Assembly (NCBI GenBank): GCA_035555975.1
Contig: DATMFV010000008.1
Span: 24,652-88,651 of the forward strand
Reading direction: 5' to 3'
DNA from: DATMFV01 sp035555975
GTDB lineage: Bacteria; Verrucomicrobiota; Verrucomicrobiia; Chthoniobacterales; Chthoniobacteraceae
Length of the DNA stretch: 64,000 bases
Shown in pieces: positions 8,904-17,224 of this stretch. Under the pieces are notes generated by a model. That model made no database searches. It worked only from the letters and a program-made list of their open reading frames with translations, and was not told the DNA's origin. The translations under genes and the position numbers were made by a program. Within the stretch, counting starts at the first letter, position 1. Each line of letters opens with the position of its first letter.

Positions 8904-10623
8904 CTACTCCGCGCCGGTGAAAAGCAGGGAATCGAGTTCAACGGCCTCTGTCATCCGGCTCAAGCGCACTTCGTGCTCGCCCGCGGAAAGGTTGAATACA
9001 AGCGGCGTTCCGTTGCGATCACTAACCATCGTCTCCTTCCAGTTCTTCGCCGAAGCGCCAAAACCGTCGCCTGCGGGCAGGAGAACCTCCCGCATTGCTT
9101 CGCCGGGGATGGCCTGGTCGATCATGATAGCGGCCCGAAGGTCGGGCTTTGGAGTGGCATACCGGATCTTGAGATGGTACTGCCCTGCAGTGGCCACGGT
9201 GAACCGCCAGCCGAGGCTGTGGCCCCTGCCGGAGATGTCCGTCACCGCATATCCTCCTTGACTGCCGGGCCGTTTTTTCACCTTCGCTTTGCCTTTGGAT
9301 TGATAGGTAAAATCCTCCGCTTCGATCGAAATCGTGTTTTCAGGAGAAAGGGCGGGTTGTTCGGGCAACCGCTTTATCTTCAATTCCGGTTCACTTCGGG
9401 AGTGGATCAGGGTAGCGAGCCATTGTTGGGCCTTCAAGGCGTCCGCCGGGTTCTGAATCAGAACATAGCGATGGTTGCCTTCATCCGCCATGGCATTGCC
9501 GCTGCGGGAATCCATCGCTGCCAGGGTCTCGCCTTCGGGCAGTTTGATGCCGTCATCCAGTCTCCGGCTGCAATCGACAATCCACCGCCCCTCCGGCGTC
9601 TGCTCGAACCCGATGTCGCATGGCGTTTCCCCCGCCAGCCGGACACCGGCGAAGTCGAGTTCCCGCGTTCCTGTGGCGATCAGAGAGCGGGCACCGCTTT
9701 CCGTGGTGCGGATCGCTACCATCTGAGCCGTGGCATGCAGGCCGGGAATGGAGATTTCGATGGTTGTTCCCGGTTTTCCGCGCTCAATCCGGTCGGTCCA
9801 GCCCGGGCCATTGATTTCAATGACTTCCCGACCGTTCTCCAGAACCCGGGCTTCTGCCTTCAGTTTCGGCAATGGAGCACCGCCAAACCCGGGCGTCATC
9901 AATGCGATCATCCGGATGGAGCGACCCTTCTCCCTGACCGCGTGGGTGTGGATCTCCTGTGCCAGAACGTCGATCTTGGGCACCGTCGGCTTCCGTGGAG
10001 AGAACGGCCTTGCGGGCTGGAGCATTTCGATGCGGAGATTTCCGTTCTCACCGTTGATCTCCAGAGCGTTTCCGGCATGGATCGGTTCCCGGCCAGGCTG
10101 GGCCAGCCATTCGAGGGAAATCTCCTCCGGCGCTTGTGCCGAGTCGAGCACCACGATGTATTCGCCCCGGCGGTGGAGGATGCCGCGCCGCAGCGCGCTC
10201 ACCTTATGGTAGGCTCCGGTCAGGTCGACTTCGCTCCACGTCCAGAGCGGCGCGCTGAAAAAGGCGTCGATGGTTCCTTTTGATTCGATGTCAAAACGCT
10301 GGTTCTCTCCATTGACCAGCAAGGTGCAATGGGATTCCGTGGAGGGCGCGAAGAATTTCCATCGCTCACCGTTTCTCTTCCAGTAGGCCGGTTGACTGGC
10401 ATCCTTGCCATAGCCCGGGGCGGTCAACAGCCATTCGTTGCCAAAGGCGAGCGCCAGCGCGCCGATGTCGAGATGGCTGTGCGCACGGTTGGCAAACCCG
10501 GCTTTGAGGGAAAGCAGGTAGTCGCCGCCACCCCACCCGGTGCGGGTGGTCACGATCCCGCCATCGGGAAAATAGTGATCCAGTGCCTGCGGACCGGAAA
10601 GCTTCCCTGTCGGCCGCCGGGTT
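8904..10623 (-). repeat. 3' half of lyase copy 1, nearly identical to 12081-13800
   Basis: This 1720-bp stretch aligns without any gap to 12081-13800 at a constant offset of 3177. I counted about 24 amino-acid differences in about 575 residues. Similarity drops abruptly at about 10624/13801 and ends at the stop codon on the other side. Confidence 0.85.
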
Positions 10624-11810
10624 CCCCAGAAAAGATTGAAGGCGGACACTCCGCTGGGAATCTGTTCGGCGAGCCACCACGCCGTATCATCATGATAATG
10701 TTCGGCAAGCCGATAGAGATTCTGCCGCGGGCCGGAGTAGTCAAGGGAGGCGGTATCCCCCCAGGGGAGGATGCTTCGGAACCCGCTTGTGGAGGAATGG
10801 AGCCGATAGCTGACGGCATTTCTCAGGAAAGCCGCGTCGTAAAGTTCGCCGGAGTCGATGATACCGCGCGTCGCTTCGATATATTGCAGGGTGTAGAAAA
10901 TTCCGTAGCTCCAGTAAGAGACCCCCTGCGACGAACTGCCGTCCGCCGGAAGGAGGCGGGCCACTTTTTGAAAGTTGAGCCGGGCAAACGCCAGCCACTC
11001 CGGCGCTTCCGGGATTTCATTGTAAAAAGCCGCTCCGCAAACACCGAGCGCGGCGCAGCGAACCGGAATTTTGGTGTGATCGTAGACATTATACCAGTAG
11101 GCGGCCCCGTAACCTCCCGCCTGCAGATCATTGACCCTTGCCCGAAGGGTTTCGAGAATCACTTTCCGGTCCTCGCCGGTCCACAGCTCGGGAAACCAGT
11201 CCCAGGCAACGGCGATCCGCTCGGCGACGATGGCGCAAACCGAGTCGATATTTGGCTTGGAACCAAGAAAGCCCCAGGTGGGATAATGGCAGAGGCCCAA
11301 TACCAGTTCCCGGATCTTTTCGCGAATGGCCGGGGAATCCTCAACGAGACCGGCTATACAGAGAACGGCCAGGTCGTCCGCGATGTGGCGTTGCCATAAT
11401 TCTCCTGCGGCTGCCAGGCGGGTGACGCCCCGGGCTTTCATCTCCTCTTCGGGGCTGGTGTAAGAGCGCATCGGTTTGGCGACGATAGCTCCGACCGTTT
11501 CGAGAAGCGCGAAACGGGCCTTCTTGTCAGAGCGGATTTGCTCGCGGAATTGCTTCAGGTCCTTCGCGTTGAAATAGAGGTGCGGCCGGGGTCCTTCCAG
11601 CCGCTTTTTCCAGGCTGCGTCGTGCTCCGTCAGCGACTTCAGGACCACTTCCCTTTTCATACCCACCGGAGCTTGAGCCGCGAAGGCGACGACAGAAGCA
11701 CTCAGGAAAAAAGTGGCAACCGGCAGGATGAAGAGCTTCCATCCCGACGCCAGGCGGCGGAATTCTGGAGGGCGAGGCAAAACATGGGGCGCTAACATCG
11801 TTTTTTTCAT
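8904..11810 (-). CDS. secreted heparinase II/III-like lyase with C-terminal carbohydrate-binding module (copy 1)
   Basis: Exported polysaccharide lyase-like protein of 968 aa. ATG 11810 gives MKKTMLAPH... and a hydrophobic signal segment (LFILPVATFFLSASVVAFAAQ); the in-frame TTG farther upstream is less likely. An (alpha/alpha) toroid carries GVSYWSYG at about residue 280, and a beta-sandwich carries NRAHSHLDIGALALAFG at about residue 440, matching the Tyr and His regions of heparinase II/III-type enzymes. The last 145 residues, from SIEAEDF, look like a CBM6/CBM35-type jelly-roll that would hold the enzyme on its substrate. The last 573 codons are almost identical to the neighbouring paralogue, while the N-terminal part is clearly diverged. 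A predicted operator lies 35 bp upstream. The actual substrate (glycosaminoglycan, alginate or other uronate polymer) cannot be fixed. Confidence 0.85.
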   Translation of the reverse strand: MKKTMLAPHVLPRPPEFRRLASGWKLFILPVATFFLSASVVAFAAQAPVGMKREVVLKSLTEHDAAWKKRLEGPRPHLYFNAKDLKQFREQIRSDKKARFALLETVGAIVAKPMRSYTSPEEEMKARGVTRLAAAGELWQRHIADDLAVLCIAGLVEDSPAIREKIRELVLGLCHYPTWGFLGSKPNIDSVCAIVAERIAVAWDWFPELWTGEDRKVILETLRARVNDLQAGGYGAAYWYNVYDHTKIPVRCAALGVCGAAFYNEIPEAPEWLAFARLNFQKVARLLPADGSSSQGVSYWSYGIFYTLQYIEATRGIIDSGELYDAAFLRNAVSYRLHSSTSGFRSILPWGDTASLDYSGPRQNLYRLAEHYHDDTAWWLAEQIPSGVSAFNLFWGTRRPTGKLSGPQALDHYFPDGGIVTTRTGWGGGDYLLSLKAGFANRAHSHLDIGALALAFGNEWLLTAPGYGKDASQPAYWKRNGERWKFFAPSTESHCTLLVNGENQRFDIESKGTIDAFFSAPLWTWSEVDLTGAYHKVSALRRGILHRRGEYIVVLDSAQAPEEISLEWLAQPGREPIHAGNALEINGENGNLRIEMLQPARPFSPRKPTVPKIDVLAQEIHTHAVREKGRSIRMIALMTPGFGGAPLPKLKAEARVLENGREVIEINGPGWTDRIERGKPGTTIEISIPGLHATAQMVAIRTTESGARSLIATGTRELDFAGVRLAGETPCDIGFEQTPEGRWIVDCSRRLDDGIKLPEGETLAAMDSRSGNAMADEGNHRYVLIQNPADALKAQQWLATLIHSRSEPELKIKRLPEQPALSPENTISIEAEDFTYQSKGKAKVKKRPGSQGGYAVTDISGRGHSLGWRFTVATAGQYHLKIRYATPKPDLRAAIMIDQAIPGEAMREVLLPAGDGFGASAKNWKETMVSDRNGTPLVFNLSAGEHEVRLSRMTEAVELDSLLFTGAE

Positions 11811-11844
11811 ACCTGTTGAATGATTCAATAACAAGGTGCGGATG

Positions 11845-11860
11845 GCTCACACAAGAGAGT
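11845..11860 (-). promoter_or_regulatory. predicted operator, site 1 (lyase copy 1)
   Basis: The sense strand reads ACTCTCTTGTGTGAGC, 35 bp before the lyase ATG. It is one of five related 16-bp sites in this locus with imperfect dyad ACTCnCnnnnGnGAGT, all in the same orientation relative to the gene they precede. The LacI-type protein at 15150-16184 is the proposed binder (inference). Confidence 0.6.
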
Positions 11861-11868
11861 TGCCGTAA

Positions 11869-12032
11869 GAGGCTGTGAAAAAATGATTTTAATGGCCTCG
11901 GAGCGTCTATTTTTAGTCTATAACGAAATTCCGCCGACCGCCTGTATTCAGGGAATACAGAAGGAAGGAGGAATGCAGTTAGAGGCAAAAAGAGGCGCTC
12001 CATGGCCTTTAAAGGACTTTTTTCACAGCCTC
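11869..12032 (+). mobile_element. MITE-like element, copy 1 (164 bp, TAA duplication)
   Basis: Ends are GAGGCTGTGAAAAAA and its inverse complement, and the inversion continues imperfectly inward for about 55 bp, so the element can form a long hairpin. It is flanked by TAA at 11866-11868 and TAA at 12033-12035. No transposase is encoded. A 164-bp copy lies at 58771 and a shortened copy at 44557. It sits between the stop of lyase copy 2 and the promoter of lyase copy 1, 6 bp outside operator site 1 if the duplication is excluded. Confidence 0.85.
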
Positions 12033-12080
12033 TAAGAAGCCGGTCTCCTTTTCCGCAGCTCGTTCAGGAAGCAGGACTGG

Positions 12081-13800
12081 TTACTCCGCGCCGGTGAAGA
12101 GCAGGGAATCGAGTTCAACGGCCTCTGTCATCCGGCTCAAGCGCACTTCGTGCTCGCCCGTGGAAAGGTTGAATACAAGCGGCGTTCCGTTCGGATCACT
12201 AACCATCGTCTCCTTCCAGTTTTTCGCCGAAGCGCCAAAACCGGCGCCTGCGGGCAGGACGACCTCCCTCATTGCCTCGCCGGGAACTGCCTCGTCGATC
12301 ATGAGCGCAGCCCGAAGGTCGGGCTTTGGAGTGGCATACCGGACTTTGAGATGGTACTGCCCTGCGGTGGCCACGGTGAACCGCCAGCCGAGGCTGTGGC
12401 CCCTGCCGGAGATGTCGGTCACCGCGTATCCTCCTTGGCTGCCGGGCCGTTTTTTCACCTTCGCTTTGCCTTTGGATTGATAGGTAAAATCCTCCGCTTC
12501 GATCGAAATCGTGTTTTCAGGAGAAAGGGCGGGTTGTTCGGGCAACCGCTTTATCTTCAATTCCGGTTCGTTCCGGGAGTGGATCAGGGTAGTGAGCCAC
12601 TGTTGGGCCTTCAAGGCGTCCGCCGGGTTCTGAATCAGAACATAGCGATGGTTGCCTTCATCCGCCATGGCATTGCCGCTGCGGGAGTCCATCGCCGCCA
12701 GGGTCTCGCCTTCGGGCAGTTTGATGCCGTCATCCAGTCTCCGGCTGCAATCGACAATCCACCGCCCCTCCGGCGTCTGCTCGAACGCGATGTCACATGG
12801 CGTTTCCCCCGCCAGCCGGACACCGGCAAAGTCGAGTTCCCGCGTTCCTGTGGCGATCAGAGAGCGGGCACCGCTTTCCGTGGTGCGGATCGCTACCATC
12901 TGAGCCGTGGCATGCAGGCCGGGAATGGAGATTTCGATGGTCGTTCCCGGTTTTCCGCGCTCAATCCGGTCGGTCCAGCCCGGGCCATTGATTTCAATGA
13001 CTTCCCGACCGTCCTCCGGAACCCGGGCTTCTGCCTTCAGTTTCGGCAATGGAGCACCGCCAAACCCGGGCGTCATCAATGCGATCATCCGGATCGAACG
13101 GCCTTTCTCTTTAATAGCGTGGGTGTGGATCTCCTGCGCCAGAACGTCGACCTTGGGCACCGTCGGCTTCCGTGGAGAGAACGGCCTTGCAGGCTGGAGC
13201 ATTTCGATGCGGAGATTTCCGTTCTCACCGTTGATTTCCAGAGCGTTTCCGGCATGGATCGGTTCCCGGCCAGGCTGGGCCAGCCATTCGAGGGAAATCT
13301 CCTCCGGCGCTTGTGCCGAGTCGAGCACCACGATGTATTCGCCCCGCCGGTGGAGGATGCCGCGCCGCAGCGTGCTCACCTTGTGGTAGGCTCCGGTCAG
13401 GTCGACTTCGCTCCACATCCAGAGAGGCGCGCTAAAAAAGGCGTCGATGGTTCCCTTCGATCCCATGTCAAAACGCTGGTTCTCTCCATTGACCAGCAAG
13501 GTGCAATGGGATTCCGTTGAGGGCGCGAAGAATTCCCACCGTTGATCTTTCCTCTTCCAGTAGGCCGGTTGACTGGCATCCTTGCCATAGCCCGGGGCGG
13601 TCAACAGCCATTCGTTGCCAAAGGCGAGTGCCAGCGCACCGATGTCGAGATGGCTGTGGGCGCGGTTGGCAAACCCCGCTTTGAGGGAAAGCAGATAGTC
13701 GCCGCCGCCCCACCCGGTGCGGGTGGTCACGATCCCGCCATCGGGAAAATAGTGATCCAGCGCCTGCGGGCCGGAGAGCTTTCCCGTCGGCCGCCGGGTT
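12081..13800 (-). repeat. 3' half of lyase copy 2, nearly identical to 8904-10623
   Basis: This is the partner of the 1720-bp homology block in the downstream lyase gene. It covers the C-terminal 573 codons, including the beta-sandwich and the carbohydrate-binding module, with no indels. Confidence 0.85.
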
Positions 13801-15020
13801 CCCCAGAGCAGGCTGAAGTGGGCCAGGCCCGTAGGGATCTGTTCGGCGAGCCACCAGGCGGTATCGTCTTGATATTCGTCGGCCACCCGCAGGAGAATCT
13901 GACTGGGGCCGGAGTAATCACGCGAAGCGCCGTCGCCCCAAGGCAGGATACTCTGGAAACCGCTGGTGGAGACGTGGAGGCGGTAGGTGGCCGTATTCTT
14001 CAGGAAAGGGGCGCGGTAAAGATCGCCGGAGTCGATCACGCCCCGCGTCGCCTCGATATATTGCAAGATAAAGGCCATTCCGTAGCTCCAGTAGGAAACT
14101 CCCTCGGGAGAACTGCCGTCTGCCGCCAGAACGCGCGCCACCTTCTGAAAGTTGAGCCGGGCGAACGCCAGCCATTCCGGCGCTTCCGGGATTTCGTTGT
14201 AAAAAGCCGCTCCGCAGATGCCTAGCGCGGCGACGCTGACATGGTTGTGATTATGCTCGTAGGTATTGTACCAGTAGACTTTGCCGTAACCGCCCGCCAG
14301 CAGCCCGGCGGCCCGTTGGCGGATGGTTCGGAGGATGAGGCTTCGATCGTCGTCCGACCAGAGTTCCGGAAACCAGTCCCACGCCATGGCAACCCCGGTT
14401 GCAAGATGCCCGCAGGCGAGGTCGCTATCAGGCACTCCGGAAAGAAAGCCCCAGCTCGGGTAATGGCAAACCTCCCGCACCGTCTGCCGGATCTTTTCCC
14501 GATAGGCCGGAGCATCGTCGGCAAGCGCGGCAACGCAAAGGGCGGCGAGATCGTACCCGATCGGACGTTGCCAGTTTTGCAGGGAGGCCGCCAGCCGGGT
14601 GATGCCCCGGGCTTCCATCTCCTCTTCGGGGCTGATATAGGGAGGAAGCGGTTTATCGACAATCCGGTCGGCAGAGGCGAGAACCTCGGCAAAAGCTTTC
14701 CTGTCGGAATGAAGCTGCCTGCGGACTTCCTTCAGGTCCATTCCGTTGAAATAAAGATGAGGCCGCGGCCCTTCCAACCGTGCCTTCCAGGCAGCGCCGT
14801 TCCCGGCGAGCGATTCCAAGACAACTTCCCTCGGGATGGCGTCCGAGGGAACCGGGGTGTCGGATGCGGCGTTGGCCGGTTTTCCCGGAAAAAAAAGGCA
14901 GATGGAGAGAATCAACGCACTCCGTCCGCCCGCAAGGCGGCAAAGCCTGCTGCGGAACATGCGCCGGGCCGGGTTCATGCCGGGTTTGCGGAGGGAAGAC
15001 AACTCGGGGGCTTTGTACAT
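12081..15020 (-). CDS. secreted heparinase II/III-like lyase with C-terminal carbohydrate-binding module (copy 2)
   Basis: Paralogue of the lyase at 8904, 979 aa from ATG 15020. Inner ATGs at 14978 and 14960 are also possible, because the export signal (SALILSICLFFPGKPANA) starts well inside; the in-frame TTG at 15056 has no visible ribosome site. It has the same order as copy 1: helical toroid with GVSYWSYG, beta-sandwich with NRAHSHLDIG, and C-terminal CBM-like domain from SIEAEDF. The first 390 or so residues are only about two-thirds identical to copy 1 by eye, while the rest is almost identical. Two toroid variants on one constant C-terminal part suggest two related substrate specificities. 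It follows the LacI-type gene by 130 bp with an operator between them. Confidence 0.85.
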   Translation of the reverse strand: MYKAPELSSLRKPGMNPARRMFRSRLCRLAGGRSALILSICLFFPGKPANAASDTPVPSDAIPREVVLESLAGNGAAWKARLEGPRPHLYFNGMDLKEVRRQLHSDRKAFAEVLASADRIVDKPLPPYISPEEEMEARGITRLAASLQNWQRPIGYDLAALCVAALADDAPAYREKIRQTVREVCHYPSWGFLSGVPDSDLACGHLATGVAMAWDWFPELWSDDDRSLILRTIRQRAAGLLAGGYGKVYWYNTYEHNHNHVSVAALGICGAAFYNEIPEAPEWLAFARLNFQKVARVLAADGSSPEGVSYWSYGMAFILQYIEATRGVIDSGDLYRAPFLKNTATYRLHVSTSGFQSILPWGDGASRDYSGPSQILLRVADEYQDDTAWWLAEQIPTGLAHFSLLWGTRRPTGKLSGPQALDHYFPDGGIVTTRTGWGGGDYLLSLKAGFANRAHSHLDIGALALAFGNEWLLTAPGYGKDASQPAYWKRKDQRWEFFAPSTESHCTLLVNGENQRFDMGSKGTIDAFFSAPLWMWSEVDLTGAYHKVSTLRRGILHRRGEYIVVLDSAQAPEEISLEWLAQPGREPIHAGNALEINGENGNLRIEMLQPARPFSPRKPTVPKVDVLAQEIHTHAIKEKGRSIRMIALMTPGFGGAPLPKLKAEARVPEDGREVIEINGPGWTDRIERGKPGTTIEISIPGLHATAQMVAIRTTESGARSLIATGTRELDFAGVRLAGETPCDIAFEQTPEGRWIVDCSRRLDDGIKLPEGETLAAMDSRSGNAMADEGNHRYVLIQNPADALKAQQWLTTLIHSRNEPELKIKRLPEQPALSPENTISIEAEDFTYQSKGKAKVKKRPGSQGGYAVTDISGRGHSLGWRFTVATAGQYHLKVRYATPKPDLRAALMIDEAVPGEAMREVVLPAGAGFGASAKNWKETMVSDPNGTPLVFNLSTGEHEVRLSRMTEAVELDSLLFTGAE

Positions 15021-15066
15021 CGCACCATCAATGCCCCGCGGACGAGGCCGGGGCAAGAAAGGGGTT

Positions 15067-15082
15067 ACTCACACAGGAGAGC
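15067..15082 (-). promoter_or_regulatory. predicted operator, site 2 (lyase copy 2)
   Basis: The sense strand reads GCTCTCCTGTGTGAGT, 46 bp before ATG 15020 and between the LacI-type gene and lyase copy 2. It has fifteen of sixteen positions in common with site 4. Confidence 0.62.
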
Positions 15083-15149
15083 CGCGGCTTGAAACGGACG
15101 CCGTCGCCTCCGTGAATCGACCCCAGCCTCCCTGACGCAGCCTTCCCTT

Positions 15150-16184
15150 TCATTTCGCCGGGTGAAGGCTTTTGCCTTCGTTCCAAAGCCCCTCCACAAG
15201 GAGGCGTTGCGGGCAAAGCGGCAGGCCCCTTCTTCCGTGCTGGATCATGGAAACCAGAAAATCGACGGCGACTGCGCCCATTTTGGCCGATTCTTCGGTA
15301 ATCCCGCAAAGCTCGGCATTCGGCCCCGGCAGCCCGGGATAGCCGATGCCCACCTTTGGGTAGACAATGCCGGTATTTTTCAATAGCTCCATGATGGAGG
15401 GATGACTGGTGATAAAGGCATCCGGCTTGTTCCTGCGGAACCAGGAAGCCAGCATGGAGGAATCGATGGCTTCTTCATAGAGGGGGCGGACCTTGCCGCC
15501 ATCGGCCGAAAGAAAATCCTCTGCCAGATAGGCGGCGAGGTGGGTATTATCCAGTTTCGAATCATTCCCCCTTAATCCCACAAAGCCGATCCGCCGGTAG
15601 CCGCGGCGGCGGACCTCCCTGATCGTCTGCCGGATGGCGCTGTAATGCGCGCCGGCGACGGTATGCAGCTTGGGATCTTCAAGGCTGTAACCGAACGTCA
15701 CGGCGCAAAAGTCTTCGAAGGGAAAAACGAGCCGCGTGTGCGGTTTCCGTTGCGGGCAGAGCAGGATGCCGACAATGTTTCTCGCCCTCAGAACGGAAGC
15801 AAGCCGCCGGGAAGGCATGTCAGGCGTGTTCACATTGAAAACCTCGAGTTCATATCCGTGATAACGCGCCTGCCGGGTCGCCCCCGCAAAGTATTCCTTG
15901 AAATGAAGGTTCCGCCGCCAGGTCGGGACCATCAGTTGATCCACCAGCCAGGCCAGCGTCCCGTGAAAGTGGGCAGGCCGGTTGCTGTTGCGATAAACCG
16001 CCAGCGCGGAAAGCATCGGGTCCGGCGCATACCCGAGCGCCTCTGCGATTTCCATGATGCGCCGGCGGGTCGCCTCGGGAATGCTGGGATGGCCCTTCAT
16101 GGCCAGCGACACCGTTGTGCGATGCACGCCCGCCTGCTCCGCAACCATCTGCTGTGTGATACGGCGATTCTCCACTGCTTTCAA
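15150..16184 (-). CDS. LacI-family transcriptional regulator
   Basis: Sugar-responsive repressor-type protein of 344 aa. The N-terminal HTH reads ITQQMVAEQAGVHRTTVSLAMKG, followed by hinge-helix region ATRRRIMEIAEALGYAPDP, then a periplasmic-binding-protein-like ligand domain (FPFEDFCAVTFGY, RRGYRRIGFVGLRG). No ATG is available near the HTH: the start is TTG 16184 or GTG 16175, the latter preceded by GAAAG. It lies just upstream of lyase copy 2 and in the middle of the five predicted operator sites, so it is the best candidate regulator of the locus. The inducer is probably an oligosaccharide or sugar from lyase action (inference). Confidence 0.9.
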   Translation of the reverse strand: MKAVENRRITQQMVAEQAGVHRTTVSLAMKGHPSIPEATRRRIMEIAEALGYAPDPMLSALAVYRNSNRPAHFHGTLAWLVDQLMVPTWRRNLHFKEYFAGATRQARYHGYELEVFNVNTPDMPSRRLASVLRARNIVGILLCPQRKPHTRLVFPFEDFCAVTFGYSLEDPKLHTVAGAHYSAIRQTIREVRRRGYRRIGFVGLRGNDSKLDNTHLAAYLAEDFLSADGGKVRPLYEEAIDSSMLASWFRRNKPDAFITSHPSIMELLKNTGIVYPKVGIGYPGLPGPNAELCGITEESAKMGAVAVDFLVSMIQHGRRGLPLCPQRLLVEGLWNEGKSLHPAK

Positions 16185-16258
16185 CGTTAGAAGCGGCGCG
16201 CAACCGCGTCAAGGAGCGACTTGCCCTGAGCGGCAATGCCTCCCGGTTGCGGCCTTCC

Positions 16259-16963
16259 TCACGGCTTGTTCATCCAGAGCCGGGTGTTACCCACGACCTT
16301 TTCCCTCGGTAACAGTTCGGCATGCCCATCGAAATAGACGACAGCCGCCTTGCCGCCGAGACGGTAGGCAACCCCTTTGGGGCCGGTCTCAAGGCCATCC
16401 CAATATTCGTCCGCCGTGGCCATGGTGACCCACCAGTTGAGCGCCTCGGCAAAGGCAAGGGTCTGGCCCGGTCGAAAGATATGAACCGGTTTGAGCCGGT
16501 AAATCTGCTTCGTTTTGGTCCCTTCAAACGCATCTCCATTGTAGCCATAGGAACGGCTCATGAAGCCGATTCCGTCCTTAATGGAAGGCGTCTTCGGGGA
16601 AAGAAGATGGGCCGGCCACAAAAGGGAACTGGCACTGCCGTTGGAAGAAAGCTTTCCATAAAACCCGAGATAGTTGCGAAACCGGAGATTGGTGTACCAG
16701 GCGGTGTTCGGGTTTTCCGGGTCCCTGCCGGTCAGATCGCTATAGGCCACATACCAGCCGTTATGTTCGGCGGCATATTGCTCGTTGGCCAGTTGAAGAC
16801 TGCGAATCCGGTTGACGCTCTTGATCGCGTCGATATTCCCGCGCATCCGGGCAAAGACCGGAGAGATCAACCACATAAGGATCGTGATGATCACCAGGCT
16901 CAACAGAAGGCTTAACAAGCTGAACGCCGCTCTGTCGGTCGGTCGCAATATCCGCTGTTTCAT
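16259..16963 (-). CDS. pseudopilin-like protein with degenerate prepilin and H-X9-DG motifs
   Basis: Protein of 234 aa with one N-terminal hydrophobic helix and a soluble domain. The leader MKQRILRPTDRAAFSLLSLLLSLV resembles a prepilin but has Ala at the usual Gly -1 position and Ser where Glu5 is expected. The C-terminal processing-associated motif H-X9-DG is also altered: counting back from YFDGHAELL gives Leu in place of His. ATG 16963 was chosen because it places the leader directly before the hydrophobic stretch. It is divergent from the PEP-CTERM gene, and each has its own operator copy. Family members are abundant in Verrucomicrobiota, Planctomycetota and Lentisphaerota, with unclear function. 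It may be a surface scaffold rather than an assembled pilin. Confidence 0.75.
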   Translation of the reverse strand: MKQRILRPTDRAAFSLLSLLLSLVIITILMWLISPVFARMRGNIDAIKSVNRIRSLQLANEQYAAEHNGWYVAYSDLTGRDPENPNTAWYTNLRFRNYLGFYGKLSSNGSASSLLWPAHLLSPKTPSIKDGIGFMSRSYGYNGDAFEGTKTKQIYRLKPVHIFRPGQTLAFAEALNWWVTMATADEYWDGLETGPKGVAYRLGGKAAVVYFDGHAELLPREKVVGNTRLWMNKP

Positions 16964-17053
16964 GGGGGCTGGGGTTGTCGGGAAAGGAAGAGGAAGGCTC
17001 CGCTGAGACGATTCACTCTGGAACATCCATTGAGGAAAGAAAAGCAGAAGGTG

Positions 17054-17069
17054 ACTCACACAGGAGAAT
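17054..17069 (-). promoter_or_regulatory. predicted operator, site 3 (pseudopilin gene)
   Basis: The sense strand reads ATTCTCCTGTGTGAGT, 90 bp upstream of the pseudopilin ATG. Together with site 4 it brackets the divergent intergenic region, with 91 bp between the two sites. Confidence 0.58.
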
Positions 17070-17144
17070 TTTCCGGGCCATCCAAGGGAAATCGTGCCCG
17101 GAAGTTTGCCCAGCCAGCATGGTTGGCCGCCGTCGAAGGAGGCG

Positions 17145-17160
17145 ACTCTCCTGTGTGAGT
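17145..17160 (+). promoter_or_regulatory. predicted operator, site 4 (PEP-CTERM/importer operon)
   Basis: ACTCTCCTGTGTGAGT, the copy closest to the consensus, lies 64 bp before the ATG of the PEP-CTERM gene that heads the importer operon. Confidence 0.65.
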
Positions 17161-17224
17161 GGCGTCACCATTGCCCCTGCCGGACCGAAAAGGTAGCGTG
17201 ATCCCCATTCACCCCTTCATTCCC

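Noticed and set aside
11869..12032. Possible small gene in the repeated element
   Set aside because: The copies have no shared full-length frame, the 97-bp copy lacks the middle, and the structure is that of a hairpin-forming non-autonomous element.
8973..13520. Pair of similar antisense frames at 8973-10283 and 12150-13520
   Set aside because: They resemble each other only because the sense lyase genes share the near-identical 1.7-kb block.
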